Source: Warburgia ugandensis (lineage: Eukaryota > Streptophyta > Magnoliopsida > Canellales > Canellaceae). From it: DNA of 64,000 nt. The notes beneath the pieces are model-generated. The model saw nothing but the letters and a program-made list of their open reading frames with translations. It had not been told where the DNA came from and ran no database searches. The translations under genes and the position numbers were made by a program. Of the stretch, positions 34,901 through 46,884 are shown piece by piece. The DNA is taken from NCBI GenBank assembly GCA_035236585.1, contig CP141135.1, positions 10,326,001-10,390,000 on the forward strand, written 5' to 3'. Every line of letters starts with the position of its first letter. Positions within the stretch are counted from its first letter, which is position 1.

Positions 34901-37762
34901 ATAGATCGTAGGCATGGGTTCCCGCGCCATTCGAGATACGCACAGGTAAGAAGATTAGCTTAGGAGGATAAGATTCGTTTCACCACATGGAATATAAGCA
35001 CATTGACAAGTATGAAATTAGTAGATACGATGAAACTTAGGAGAGCAAACATATTTTGCATCCAAGAAACCAAGTGGAAAGGGGCCAAAACTAGATAAAT
35101 AGATAGGTAAAAGCTCTGGTATGTAGGAAATGATAACAATAGAAATGGCGTAAGGATATTGGTGGCTGAAGTTGTAAATATTTAAAGCACCAATGATAGA
35201 ATTCTACAAATAAACTTGTTCTAAGAGAGAAAATCATAAATGTTATAAGTGCATACGCCCCACAGGTAGGATTAGAAGATGGAATCAAGAGACAGTTTGA
35301 GAAAGATATAGAGAGAGTAATACAAGAAATACTCAACACAGAGGGAATATTTATATGAGCAAACTTAAATGGTCATGTAGGAAAAGAAAGAAAAAGAAGG
35401 ATATGATAGGGTATATGGAGGGTACGACGTTGGAGAAATAAATGAGATGGGGGAAGCCATCCTCGATTTTGCTTTGACATATAACCTAGCTCTAGCAAAT
35501 ACATACTTTAAGAAAAGGGATAACCACTAACAAATCTTTAAAGTGGACCATATAAAAGCCAAATAGACTCTTTTTTTTTCACTAAGTAATACAAAAAGAT
35601 CAATGTGTAAGGATTGTAAGGTGATACCTGGTGAGAGTTTAACCACACAACATAGGTTAATGGTTATGGATATTTATAATAAGAGATGGAAGAAAAAAAA
35701 AAAAACACTTAAAAGGTGCCAAAAACTAAGTTGTGGAACTTAAAAGGAGAAAAGATAACATCATTCACAAACAATTTGATAGTAGAAGGAAAGTAGAACA
35801 ATGAAACATTAGTAAACACCATGTGGACTAATATCGCCAAGTCTATTAAGAAAGTGACAAAAGATATTTTAAGAGTATCTAAAGGTACAAAGCAACAGGT
35901 AAAGGGAACTTGGTGGTGGAGTGAAAAAGTGCAAAATGTTATTAAAGAGAAATGTACGTGTTTTAAAGCATGGCAGAGGACTAGAAATAGTGAAAAGTTT
36001 GAGCAATATAAGAACGTTAAAAAGGTTACTAAGAGAGTAGTAAGGATAAACTCAAAGCATATGATGATCTCTATAATAGATTACGATTAAAAAAAGGTAA
36101 AAAAGATGTGTTCAAACTTGTAAATATAAGAGAATGAAATAGTAAGGGTTTATACCACGTTAAATGCATTAAAAGTGATGACCAAATGGTACCAGTTAAA
36201 GATGACGAGATCAATCAAAGGTGGTAAAGCTACTTCTAAAAATGGTTAAATGACAATTTCATAGATTGAAAGAACCGTAAACCCAAATAGCGTTGGTCTA
36301 TATAGATACAACCATAGGATTAAGATACCTGAAGTAAAAGAGGCCTTGAGAAAGATGAAATTGGGAAAGGCCCTAAGGCCCAATGGTATACATATAAATG
36401 TTTGGAAGTATATGGGAGATATTGAAGTTGTTTGGTTGACAAAGTTGTTTAACAAGATTGTAAAAGTAAAGAAAATACTCCATGAATAGAGGAAACTTTA
36501 TTGTACCAATTTATAAGAATAAAGGAGATATACAAATTTGCATTAATTATCGTGAGACCAAACTTATGAGCTATACCATGAAACTTTGGGAAAGAGTAAT
36601 CGAAAAGAGGCTATGGCATGAGACAAGTATATCAGAAACCAATTTGGTTTCATGCCGAGAGGTCTACCGTGAAAGCTATTTTTCCACTTAGACAATTGAT
36701 AGAGAAATATAGGGAGAAGAGGAAGGACCTCTATATAATCTTTATTAACTTAGAAAAAGCTTATGATAAATGATGGATATTGGACGAGAAATGAGTTTCA
36801 CAGGAGTATATAGACATAATTAAGGATATGTACGAGGTAGCGGTAACAAATGTTAGAACTACTAGCGGAGAGACTGATAATTTCCCTATAATTACACGAT
36901 TGCACCAAAAATCGGCATTGAGCCCATAACTTTTCGCATTAGCTATGAATGAGTTTACAAAACAATTGCATAAGGAGATTTTAAAGTGCATGTTATTTGC
37001 AAATGATATAATTTTAATTGATAAGACAATGGTGTTGTAGAGAGATTGTACAGTCTAAAGGATTTAAAATTAGTCAAATCAAGCCAAAGTATATAGAATG
37101 CAATTTTAGCAAAGAGAGGAGTGGAAGTGAAGCACCGTAAAGATTGATAACCAAGAAGTCCCACCAAAAATACCACTTTCGATACTTGGGATTGATAATT
37201 CATGAGAGCAAAGAGATTGAGAGGGATGTTACACTATGAATCCAAATGGGTTAGAACAAATAGAGATATTCCCTGTTGTTTCGTGTAATCTGCAAGTGCC
37301 ACTCAAACTAAGAGGAAAATTCTAAAGGATAGCTGTAAGGTCAGCCATGCTCTATGAATCAGAGTGTTGAGCAGTTAAGGAACAACATGCACATAGGATG
37401 AGTACAGCCGAAGTGAGGATGTTGGGACGAATGAGTGGCAAGACAAGAAAGCACAAAATTAGAAATAAAAACATTAAAGCAAACTTAGGAGTAACACTAA
37501 TAAGCAACAAATAAGGGAGGGTAGACCTAGATGGTTTGGATATGTCCAACAGAGGCAAGAAAATGTGCAACTAGAAGGAGTGAGTGGATCCAAGTTGAAG
37601 GCTTTAAAAGGGCAAGGGGAGGCCCAAAAGGAAGTGAATAGAAGTGGCAAGAAAATCTTTAAAAACTTTTGGACCCAATGAAGCCATGACACTTGATGGA
37701 GGGAAATGGAGGAGCAAGATTCGTGTAGCCGACCGCTAATTGAGATAAGGCTTTGATGATGA
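34694..37762 (+). mobile_element. RTE-type LINE, near full length, decayed
   Basis: A non-LTR retrotransposon with 5' repeats, an apurinic-type endonuclease region (35030-35400: RRANIFCIQETKWKGAKT, then NAYAP-like sayapqvgledg, then NLNGHVGKE), a linker, and reverse transcriptase (36250-37200). RT landmarks: IVPIYKNKGDIQICINYRET at 36497, motif A at about 36738-36770 reading FINLEKAYD instead of FIDLEKAYD, and the catalytic box MLFANDIILID at 36990-37022 instead of FADD. A one-base loss near 36640 moves the frame at the segment that should read ENQFGFMPGRS. The C-terminal block (KEQHAHRMSTAEVRMLGRMS) is at about 37378-37435, and the 3' end is ctaattgagataaggctttg plus a GAT tail. It cannot encode an active enzyme. 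Confidence 0.9.
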
Positions 37763-38011
37763 TGTTAGATAGTAAAATATTAAAAGGGAAGAAAGCATAA
37801 CCAAGAAGAACTTGAGTATCACAATTTGCAAAATCAAAATGCAGTTCCAGTTCGACAGTATCTTCTCCTCTTCTATTCTGTCTATTTTGTTCATCCTCTC
37901 AATGGTCAAGGAAACGAGTGGGCAAGTAGGTCTTTCATATGCTTAAACCTTGGAATTGATACAATTACATCCACTTGACATACCTATCGATCAAATTCAA
38001 TAGTGTGAATT

Positions 38012-38300
38012 TGAAAGTTTGGAAGAAAAAGAATGTATTCTTCTATCTATTATTAGAGAAAAAATTTCACTAATATATATAGGGAAGCATGGCAACAGAC
38101 CTGCCATTGAATCCCATGGATTAGGCTAAAGGAAATCCCTTAACATAAGGGTCAAACTAGGAATAAAAGGAAAAGAGATTTTCATATTCAAATCTGATCC
38201 TAATCTCCATTATTTATGGAAACAAACTAAGATAAGATCAAAACTAATCCCTAGAAACTACGAACTAATTTTGAGAGAAAGTTTCCTAACATATTCGACA
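38012..38300 (-). repeat. Copia 3' LTR
   Basis: 289 bp, TG...CA ends on the minus strand (starts TGTCGAATATGTTAGG, ends CCAAACTTTCA). Aligns end to end with 42792-43078. Confidence 0.95.
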
Positions 38301-38312
38301 CTCCCCCTCAAG
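38301..38312 (-). other. Copia polypurine tract
   Basis: CTTGAGGGGGAG on the minus strand immediately before the 3' LTR; the site where plus-strand DNA synthesis starts in this family. Confidence 0.85.
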
Positions 38313-41300
38313 TTGGGGCGTAGATGTCTATCATGCCCAACTTACTGATGAAGAACTCATAGTTAGGTTTGAAAAGTCCCTTTGGAAGAATATCAGCAAT
38401 TTGTTGTGAAGTTGGAACAAATGGCAAGCAAATATCTCCTGCTGCTATTTTCTCCTTTATACAATGCCTGTCAACCTCAACGTGCTTTGTTCTGTTGTAT
38501 TGAACAGGATTGTGTGCAATGCTAATAGCCACGTTGTTGTCACAATACAACTTCATTGGCATGGTCACAGTTCACTTTAGCTCTTCCAAAACTCATTTAA
38601 GCCATATCATCTCGCAAACTCCATAAGCCATTGATTTGTATTCTGCTTCTGCACTACTCCTGGCAATAACACTTCGTTTCTTACTTCTTCACTTCACTAA
38701 GTTTCCCCACACAAAGGTACAATAACCCGATGTTGATTTCTTATTAGTGATACCCAATTTGCATCTGTGTATACCTCAATACTGCGTTGTTCATTTTTCT
38801 TGAAAAATAAACCTTTTCTTGGAGAACTCTTCAAGTACCTTAAAATTCGATACACAGCTTCAAGGTGTTCTTCATGAGGGGAATACATGAATTGACTCAC
38901 AAGGCTTACTGCAAAAGCAATATCAGGACATGTGTGGGATAAGTAAATGAGCTTAGCAACCAACCTTTGGCATCGAGATGTGTCCACGGGATACCCTTTA
39001 CTATCTCCAAGTCTTTGGTTGAGATCAATTGGAGTTTCTGCAAGACGACAGCCACTCATTCTCGTTTCCTTAAGAAGATCAAGGATGTATTTCCTTTGTG
39101 AGACAACAGTCCCTTTCTTTGATCGAGCAACCTCCATTCCAAGAAAATATCTCAGTGGTCCCAAGTCCTTAAATTTCAAACTCAGATGCAAGACACCTTT
39201 TCAACTGTTCCATTTCAGCTGCATCATCCCCAGTGAGGATAATATCGTCCACATACAAAATGAGAATAGCTATTCTCCCATCAGTTGAGTGTTTTGTGAA
39301 CATGCTACGATCAGTTTGCCCCTGAACATATTTTTGACCTTTTACAAACTGAGTAAATCTCTCAAACCAGGCTCTTGGTGATTGTTTCAATCCATATAAG
39401 GATTTCTTTAGTTTGCATACTTTCGAGCCAAACTTCCTATCAAAACCCGATGGTGGGTCCATGTAGACTTCCTCCTCCAAGTCCCCATTAAGGAACACAT
39501 TTTTCACATCCAGTTGTTGTTAGGGCCAGTCAAGATTGGCTGCAATTGACAAAAGTACTCTAACAGTGTTTGGTTTGGCAACAGGTGCAAAGGTTTCAAG
39601 GTAGTCAATGCCGTATGTTTGAGTGAAGCCCTTGGTCACCGAACGAGCCTTGTATCGCTCAAGTGATCCATTTGACTTGTGTTTGGTTGTGAACACCGAT
39701 TTGCATCCAACCGTTCTCCTCTCTCTTGGCAAATCCACAACCTCCCATGTTTTATTTTTCTCAAGGGCCTTCATCTCTTCAAGAATGGCCTCTTTCCACT
39801 TAGGAATCTGTAAAGCATCCTGTACAGTCTTTGGTATTTTCACAGAAGACAATTGTGAAGTAAAGGCAAAGAAAGTAGGGGATAAATTTTTGTAAGAGAC
39901 AAAATTAGACATGGGATGTTTAGTACAAGCTCTAACACCCTTTCGATTAGCAATGGGAATACTAAGATCAGAAAAGCTAGACTTGGAATTAGGTGAATTT
40001 GTTTGAATAGGTTCAGAGGAAGAATTACCTAATGACTCGGTAGAGTTTAGATCAGCCTTTGGTTTGGACTCTTGACTTTGCTGAGGAGCATCGGTCTCAT
40101 TGCCTTGAATTTGGTTCCTCCTTGAATAGACCAGAAGTTCTTTGGTACCTATTTTTTCATTGCTAGTTTTGTCAAGGTTATGATATGGCTCTATTGGATT
40201 CGGACCTGGGTTTTCATCAATTAAAACACAAGGTTCTAGAGGTTTAAAAATGTTGGGTCCATCATGAATCAATGTGGCAACGTTTTCTCTTTGAAAAACA
40301 TCTAAGTAATCTGAATCTTCCATAGGTGTCTCCCCCTAAAGATGAGTTTCAAAAAATGGTGAAGATTCAACAAAAGTGACATCCATGCTAACAAACATTT
40401 TTTTGGAACTAGGATCAAAACACTTGTACCCCTTCTGAGTTGGAGCATAGCCTACAAAAACAAGCTTTCTTGCTCGAGGATCTAGTTTGCCACAGTTGTG
40501 AGCATGAACATGTACAAAGGCAATGCATCCAAATACTTTCAATGGTAAGTTTGAGGACAACTTGGATATGAGAAAGTTTTTTTGAAAGACACTTAGGGGA
40601 GTTCGAAATTTTAAAATCTTTGTAGGCATTCAATTTATAAGACATGTTGTTGTAAGTGTAGCTTCACCCCAAAGATACTTAGGAACTTTATGCGTGAGCA
40701 ATAGTGCCCTAACAACTTCCAAAAGATGGCTTGTTTTTTCGCTTAGCTACCCCATTTTGTTAGAGCGTGTCAATGCAAGAACTTTGATGTATTACACCTT
40801 TTTCCAAGAAAAAATTGCCTAGGATCTTATTGAAATATTCCTTGCCATTGTCACTTTGAAAATTCCTTATTTTGTCTTGAAATTGTGTTTCCACCATGGA
40901 AAAAAATTTTTTTTTTTGAAAACTTCTTCAACTTTAGAATTTTCTTTTAAAAGGTATACCCAACTTATCCTTTTGTGATCATCAATAAAACTGACAAACC
41001 ATTTTTTTCCCGAAAGTATTGAAACTTTATATAGTCCCCATATATCACTATGGATTAACATAAGAGGTTTTGATGCTTGATATGATCTTGGAGGAAAAAA
41101 GGCACAATGGTGCTTGGCTAACTCACAAATTTCACATTGAAATAAAGATGGACTTTTATTTTTAAGCAAACTAGGAAACAAGTGTTTTAAATAATGAAAA
41201 CTTGGATGTCCTAATCTATAATGCCGTAACATAACATTACACTCACTAGAATCAGAAACAAAATAGGTACTTTGAACTTGTCTTCTCGAGTCAATTCCAT

Positions 41301-41350
41301 GTTCAAGGAAATAGAGACCTCCACTTTCTCTAACACTACCAATCATCCTC
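38310..41350 (-). pseudogene. Copia pol region (integrase, RT, RNase H)
   Basis: Fossil polyprotein part. From the 5' side: integrase zinc region and core at about 40870-41350 (HYRLGHPSFHYLKHL), reverse transcriptase at about 38750-39900 (YGIDYLETFAPVAK; LYVDDIILTGDD catalytic box), and RNase H at about 38310-38600 (KLYCDNNVAISIAHNP). Broken in several places. Confidence 0.9.
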
Positions 41351-41499
41351 CCTGAGGCTAGTTCCTAAAACTCACACTGAGAGGGATAGAAATTAACTTG
41401 ACACTTGATATCATTGGTTAACTTGCTAATTGACAAAAGGTTGTAAGAAAGGTTAGGCACATGAAGAACATTATGCAAAGTTAAGGAAGGTGATATAAC

Positions 41500-42760
41500 A
41501 AGGGATCATGTCCCAGCAATTGCCGAGAGAGATCCATCTGCTATCTTGATTTTTTTATTCCCTACACATGGATGGTAAGTTGAGAAAAGATTGGAGTAAC
41601 TTGTCATATGATCAGTTGCTCTTGAATCTATGATCCAAGAGTTACTTTGGTTGGGATTGACATTAAGAAGGGCAGTAATAAAGCTACCTTTTTGGGCCAA
41701 AGAACAAGAGGGGTTAACATTGAATTGTGGAGATTGGATGAGTTTGTACAGGTACTCTAACTGTTCCTTTGTGAATGGAGATGTTTCTAAATTGACTTGC
41801 TGGCCCTAGTTCTCTTCATGTGAGGTTTGGAATGCTCGGTTGTCATTTTCAGGTTTCTTCTTCCAATTTGGAAGCTTTCCATGGAGTTTCCAGCAAGTTT
41901 CCTTTGTGTGCCATGACTTCTTATAGTGTTCACACCAGGGTTTCTTCCTTCTTTCACCATCGGGATCAGCACTTCTAGAAATAAGGGTAGAATTATCATT
42001 TTCCACCACAAATTTGTGTACCTGGTTGGTTAACATAACCTTCCTCCTAGTTTCTTCTCTTCTAATCTCATAAAAGGTTTCTCGGAGGGATGGCAGAGGT
42101 TTCTTTCCAAGGATCCGACCCCTAACTTCATCCAAATCACAATTAAGGCCAGCCAAGAATAGATACACACGATCATTTTCCTCCTTTATAATTTTTACAC
42201 TATCGGCAGCGCAGTCCCATTCATCATTATAGCACTGGTCTAATTCTTGCCATAATGAAACTATCTCATTATAGTGTACTGTGACTTCCCTTTCTCATTA
42301 TTTTGATTGTCACAATTTTGTTTTTAGATCAAAGATCTGATATGAGTTTTCTAAGTCAGAATAGGTCTCCCTTACAGCCTCCCACGCATCTTTTGCAGTG
42401 GGGAGAAAATGATAGGGTTTACCTATGGTTTGCTCCATTGAGTTGATAAGCCAGGGCATGATTAGTGAGTTTTCTTACCTCCATACACTCATATTCGGAT
42501 CTCTAGCCTCTAGTTGCTTCACTTACCCTGTCAAATGCCCAAGTTTTCCCCTGCCATCAATCGCCAGCTTCACAGATTGAACCCAATCCAGGTAGTTTTT
42601 CCGATTTAACTTGTGAGAAGTTAACTGGAATGAAGTATTTGGGGAAAAGTGGTCTATACCACTGTTTGACATGGCTGTCCCTGACGAGAAACTTCCAGTA
42701 GTTGTTTTCGATGAATCAAAGGTTCTTCTAGCCTCAGTCATGGATGTTTTAGCCATTTAA
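41500..42760 (-). pseudogene. Copia gag and protease region
   Basis: Gag starts near 42756 (LTSHKLNRKNYLDWVQSVKL is the typical copia gag N-terminal motif) and includes a zinc-knuckle-like segment around 41860-41950. The protease region lies at about 41500-41700. Broken fossil. Confidence 0.85.
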
Positions 42761-42779
42761 AAGCAGATCAAGAGCCTAA

Positions 42780-42791
42780 GCTCTGATATCA
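42780..42791 (-). other. Copia primer-binding site
   Basis: TGATATCAGAGC on the minus strand directly after the 5' LTR; it complements the 3' end of initiator tRNA-Met (TGGTATCAGAGC expected) with one difference. Confidence 0.88.
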
Positions 42792-43078
42792 TGAAAGTTT
42801 GGAAGAAAAAGAATGTATTCTTCTATCTATTATTAGAGAAAATTACACTAATATATATGGGGAAGCATGGCACCAGACTTGCCATTGAATCCCACGGATT
42901 AGTCTAAAGGAAATCCCTTAACATAAGGGTCAAACGAGGAATAAAAGGAAAGGAGCTTTTCATATTCGAATATGATTCTAATCTCCATTATTTATGGAAA
43001 CAAACTAAGATAAGATCAAAACTAATCCCTAGAAACTAGGAACTAATTTTGAGAGAAAGTTTCCTAACGTATCTGACA
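42792..43078 (-). repeat. Copia 5' LTR
   Basis: 287 bp, partner of 38012-38300, with about 16 differences plus a 2-bp gap by eye. Confidence 0.95.
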
Positions 43079-43083
43079 AAATT

Positions 43084-43600
43084 GCGTATACTTCTTTTGT
43101 GATGGATGGATCCTTGACAATTAAGCCATCAAACCACCTTGTTGTAATATTGATATAGGTATTGTACACTTAGAAGAAACTCTGGCATCAATAACCCAAA
43201 ATCTTCATGGTGATGTTACCATATAACAATAACCTTGCAAAAAATTATCACACCAGGGATATAGTTCAAGTGATAGCTAGAGGAGACCAAGCAAACTTCT
43301 TTCGCTACATAATAGATATCCATATGTTGTATGCTACCTTATCATCCTCATTAGATTCAGTTTCTTCTCCATCTTCCTTGTCCTCTTCAATGTCCCTTGA
43401 CCAGATAAAGCTTGCAACTTAGTGTTGTCACCATCTTTTGAATACTGAATGAGAGCATCCATCAACTCAGGTTCTACATCCTAAAGCAATCTTCCTAACA
43501 TGTTTTGATAATTATAATCAAGATTAGGTGCAATCATAAAATAGGATCATGGAAAATGCAAACAAAAAGCTTGAGCATATTCTTCATTTATCAGTTAACC
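43084..43600. other. Intergenic with a possible exon remnant
   Basis: On the minus strand, about 43350-43478 gives PELMDALIQYSKDGDNTKLQ in one frame and, after a frame change, an acidic run EEDKEDGEETESNEDDK followed by a possible GT donor. I do not recognise a family. It may be an old exon or chance. Confidence 0.3.
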
Positions 43601-43679
43601 AAGCAAGTACTCTAGTACATATATAAATTTACACAAACACAATACTTGTCTATAGACATATGTATGCATGCGTACAGGA

Positions 43680-43750
43680 TTGTATGTGCGTGTATTTATG
43701 TATGTGTATGTGTATGTGTATGTGCATGTGCATGTGCATGTGTGTGTATC
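43680..43750. repeat. TG-rich microsatellite
   Basis: Alternating TGTATG, TGCATG and TG units. Confidence 0.9.
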
Positions 43751-43752
43751 AG

Positions 43753-43980
43753 TAAACATATTTATGTATAAAGCAACTTCACAAATATAATCCATAGTCC
43801 CTTGTACATGGATTTGTCTCCGAAAATAAAATAAAACAAAGATGCATAGTGAACCTCTCTGTAAACATATGTACATGCATATTTATGTATAAAGCAACTT
43901 TAGGAATATAATCCATAGTCCCTTGTACATGGGTTTGCCTCCAAAAATAAAATAAAACAAAGATGCATACTGAACAATAT
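43753..43980 (+). repeat. Tandem duplication of ~110 bp
   Basis: Copy 1 about 43753-43861 and copy 2 about 43862-43980 share tatttatgtataaagcaact, aatataatccatagtccctt, gtacatggrtttg and aaaataaaataaaacaaaga with about 90% identity. Confidence 0.9.
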
Positions 43981-44792
43981 CAAAACAGCAGTTTCCCATT
44001 AATGGTTCCTACATGTTCCACATGTGATTGCCCATGGACTCCCAAGACAATTATCACAAGAAGTACCGTGCCATAGGCATATGCATTGAAACGCGAAACA
44101 AAACATCAACTAAAAAACTTCAGGCAGCTTATGATGAGCCTCCATATTCCCAATGTTCGAGCATAGGAAACACTCTCTGCATCTCTAATAAAATTCCTTA
44201 AAAATTTATAATAACTCACCTCTATTAATAAAGGCATCTATGTCACTAGTAGACTTGATTCCTCTATCTAATTTAAAAATAGCAAGCTTTTAGGTGGAAA
44301 AGATTGCCAAGTAGATGTTGTTGTATGGAATGCTTGAAAAAAGATTGAAGACATGAGTACAATATATGACGCTAAAGGAAAAGCTTGTTGTCACTACAAG
44401 CATTTGGAGAAGGTTACATTATGTGGTCAAGAGAACTACATAGGAACACAATAAGTTGGAAATGATTCCATAGATCAGGCAAAGGTAGAGGAAAAACAAT
44501 GAAAATCTAATATCAAATTATTCCAATACTAGGGCTTTGACAGTGCCTTTGATGTAAAATATTAATTTCCCTACAACACCACAAGTAAGATCTGGGCCAA
44601 TCCTTCAGGAGCATATAGTTAAAGAGCCTCATCTCTACGCATCTAACTAGACAAATTTGGTACCACTAACTAACAATGAGTCAAGGACAGAATATCCCAT
44701 TGATGATGCTTGGTTAAAATTGTAAGAGGCAAACAAATTATCAGAGGTCATTTGTTCCAAAATATTTTTTTAAGGATAATTTCAAAACTCTA
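43981..44792. other. Intergenic, no gene recognised
   Basis: No open frame of note and no recognised repeat. Confidence 0.45.
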
Positions 44793-44993
44793 CCTCAAAC
44801 TACATAGAGTGCAGCCATGTGCACAAAGCTCGCGCATCTATAGGGTCCAAGGAAGGGGCGGACAACAAAGGGTCTATAGTATGCAGCCTTACATGCATTT
44901 TTGCAATAGGTTGTTTCCATGCCTCGAACCTGTGACCTTCAAGTCACATAGCAGCAACTCCACCGTTGCGCCAAGGCTCCCTCAAACTACATA
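44793..44993 (-). mobile_element. Au-type SINE with 14-bp target duplication
   Basis: Full-length body 44807-44979 (minus): tRNA-like start (complement of ttgcgccaaggctcc), box B (complement of gcctcgaacctgtgaccttc), body (complement of tatgcagccttacatgcatt) and 3' block (complement of gtgcagccatgtgcacaaag). Perfect 14-bp target duplication cctcaaactacata at 44793-44806 and 44980-44993. One of the best preserved SINEs here. Confidence 0.95.
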
Positions 44994-45099
44994 TGATTTC
45001 AAAATAAAACATAAGCTATAGTGAAAAGTTATTTTCAAAACCCTCCCACAAACTACATATGAATTCAAAATAAAACATAGGTTATAGTGAAAAGTCATC
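44981..45099 (+). repeat. Tandem duplication of ~60 bp
   Basis: caaactacatatgatttcaa and caaactacatatgaattcaa each followed by aataaaacata and tatagtgaaaagt. The first unit contains the right target copy of the SINE at 44793-44993, so the target lay in an already duplicated or later duplicated segment. Confidence 0.85.
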
Positions 45100-45121
45100 T
45101 GTAGTCACCTATATTCAAAAA

Positions 45122-45727
45122 ATTAGCTCATTTTGGTCCTTACTCTCAAAGACAACCATTTAGTAGAATAAAAAAAAGTGATTCTGAGATTTGCACTGCA
45201 AATAAATGGTTCCAAAACATGACTTCAAACTCATTCACATCAGCCGGACCTTTAGGAATCCTTCTCAAGATTAAACATGGGCAAAAGCCCCAAGACTTTA
45301 TCAAAGTGAAAAAAAGTGAAAAACAAGCCATTTCTGCGCACTTCACCTTCAAGTGGCTATAATTTCTATTCCAGATTTCATCTTAGAACGCAAGAGTACT
45401 CTAAATGACCCTATTGATGAAAAAATTTAGCTCATTTTGGTCCTTGCTCTCAAAGACAACCATGTAGTAGAATAAAAAAAAAGTGATTCTTGAGATTTGC
45501 ACTGCAAATAAATGGTTTCAAAACATGACTTCAAGCTCATTCACATCAGCTGAATCTTAGGAATACTTCTCAAGACTAAACAAGGGCAAAAGCCCCAAGA
45601 CTTTATCAAAGTGAAAAACAAGCCATTTCCGCACACTTCAGCTTCAAGTGGCTATAAGTTCCGATCCAGATTTCATCTTAGAAGTTAGAACGCACGAGTA
45701 CTCTAAATGTCCATATTGATGAACAGT
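45122..45727 (+). repeat. Tandem duplication of ~303 bp
   Basis: Unit 1 (45122-45425) and unit 2 (45426-45727) both run from ttagctcattttggtcctt, through aagccccaagactttatcaa, to tactctaaatg with about 90% identity and a few small gaps. No coding frame. Confidence 0.92.
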
Positions 45728-46342
45728 GCACTTTGAAAGTTCCATGTCTACATATCTGGTGCAAAACAATGCTTCTGTTGGTTTTTAATTATGTGCATGC
45801 CATATTAGTTTATAAAGTCTAGAGAAGTTCAAATGTGATTTATTTTATCACTTCCCTAAGATTTTAATCCAACTTAGGGAATGAGCCTAGAGTTTCGAGA
45901 TCTGAGCTTATAAATACCCATTTCATTCCAACCATTTCAAACAAGCAAAGAAATTGGCTTGAGAAAATTCTCTTGGTTTGGGGAATAGTCTGGGGAAAAT
46001 CTATCTCCTTAAGCTTACCTCACTAGAGAAAACTTATTGAGGCATTAAACCCAGGCCAGTCTAGGTATAATTCTTCCCTTTCTCCTTCAACTCTTCTTCT
46101 TCTTGTATCAAGGATGGAAGCCATGTTACCCTTCATGGTTACTTTCTCCATGGTTTGGGCTTAGAGCTCAACATGTGTGGGAAAGCTTCATAAGAAATTA
46201 ACCATTTCTATCTTCTTTGTTAATAGTTTCCTTCTTTTGTAACCAATGCATTTCATGTTTACTTCATGTTGGTATCTTTCCACTGAACCTTTTGCATTTT
46301 CCAATGCTTGGGAAGTGCACCTAATGCATTAAATTATTTATT
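45728..46342. other. Intergenic, no gene recognised
   Basis: T-rich sequence without a supported gene. Its texture resembles LTR sequence, but no element ends were found. Confidence 0.4.
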
Positions 46343-46884
46343 GGTAGCGTACCCAATGTAATACATGTTTATGCTTGTGCTTGGGATGTTTATCTTTATC
46401 TTTTGCAATTCACAATGCCTGAGTAGAGAGTACCCATGCATTTGCACACTTATGAGTAGAGTATCCAGTGCACATTATGCTATTGTTTGTACATTTCCAG
46501 TCATGAATGATATTCTCCTTGAATTTCTTCCTGAATTTCTCCTTTCCATTCATTGTACACCAGGTTGATGAAGTCTTGTTTCAATTGAATCTTCTTTTAA
46601 GTCTAAAAGTATATAGCACTCTTCAACAAACTTTTGTTTCCACTTCCAAGTCCCACTTAGGAATGAAGTTAACCCATATTCTCATCATGTTTATTTTTCA
46701 CTCTACAACCAGTTCAAAGTGCACAAATAGAGGAACCAATGCATTACATCGTTAATGGTAGAGTACCCAATCTATACAGTCTTATTATTAGAATTAGAAT
46801 CTTTATCCATATGTTTCACACTCCACCATGTTGGGTAGAGTACCCAATGCATTTGCATCCATATGGATAGACTACTCAATGCAC
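46343..46884 (+). repeat. Recurrent motif gtagagtacccaatgca, six copies
   Basis: Variants occur at 46343-46360, 46423-46440, 46455-46472, 46757-46773, 46833-46850 and 46865-46884, all in the same orientation. Several copies are followed by a block like tttgca. Spacing is irregular (32-300 bp), unlike a simple tandem repeat. Confidence 0.7.

Larger units (their letters stand above)
38012..43078 (-). mobile_element. Ty1/copia LTR retrotransposon fossil
   Basis: Full-length-sized element of 5067 bp on the minus strand, bounded by LTRs (5' LTR 42792-43078, 3' LTR 38012-38300) and by 5-bp target duplications that differ at one base (gaatt at 38007-38011, aaatt at 43079-43083). A primer site for initiator tRNA-Met and a polypurine tract sit in the expected places. 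Domain order gag, protease, integrase, reverse transcriptase, RNase H is the copia order. The element is broken, with roughly six or more breaks in its coding region. The LTRs differ at about 5-6% of positions; at 1.3e-8 changes per site per year that is about 2 million years, and longer if this plant evolves slowly. Lineage within copia is not assigned. Confidence 0.95.

Noticed and set aside
43680-43980. Possible CRISPR-like array
   Set aside because: A TG microsatellite and a two-copy tandem duplication, not regular repeats with spacers; the genome is plant nuclear.
44807-44979. tRNA-like segment in the SINE as a tRNA gene
   Set aside because: The boxes belong to a SINE promoter; there is no acceptor stem or full cloverleaf.
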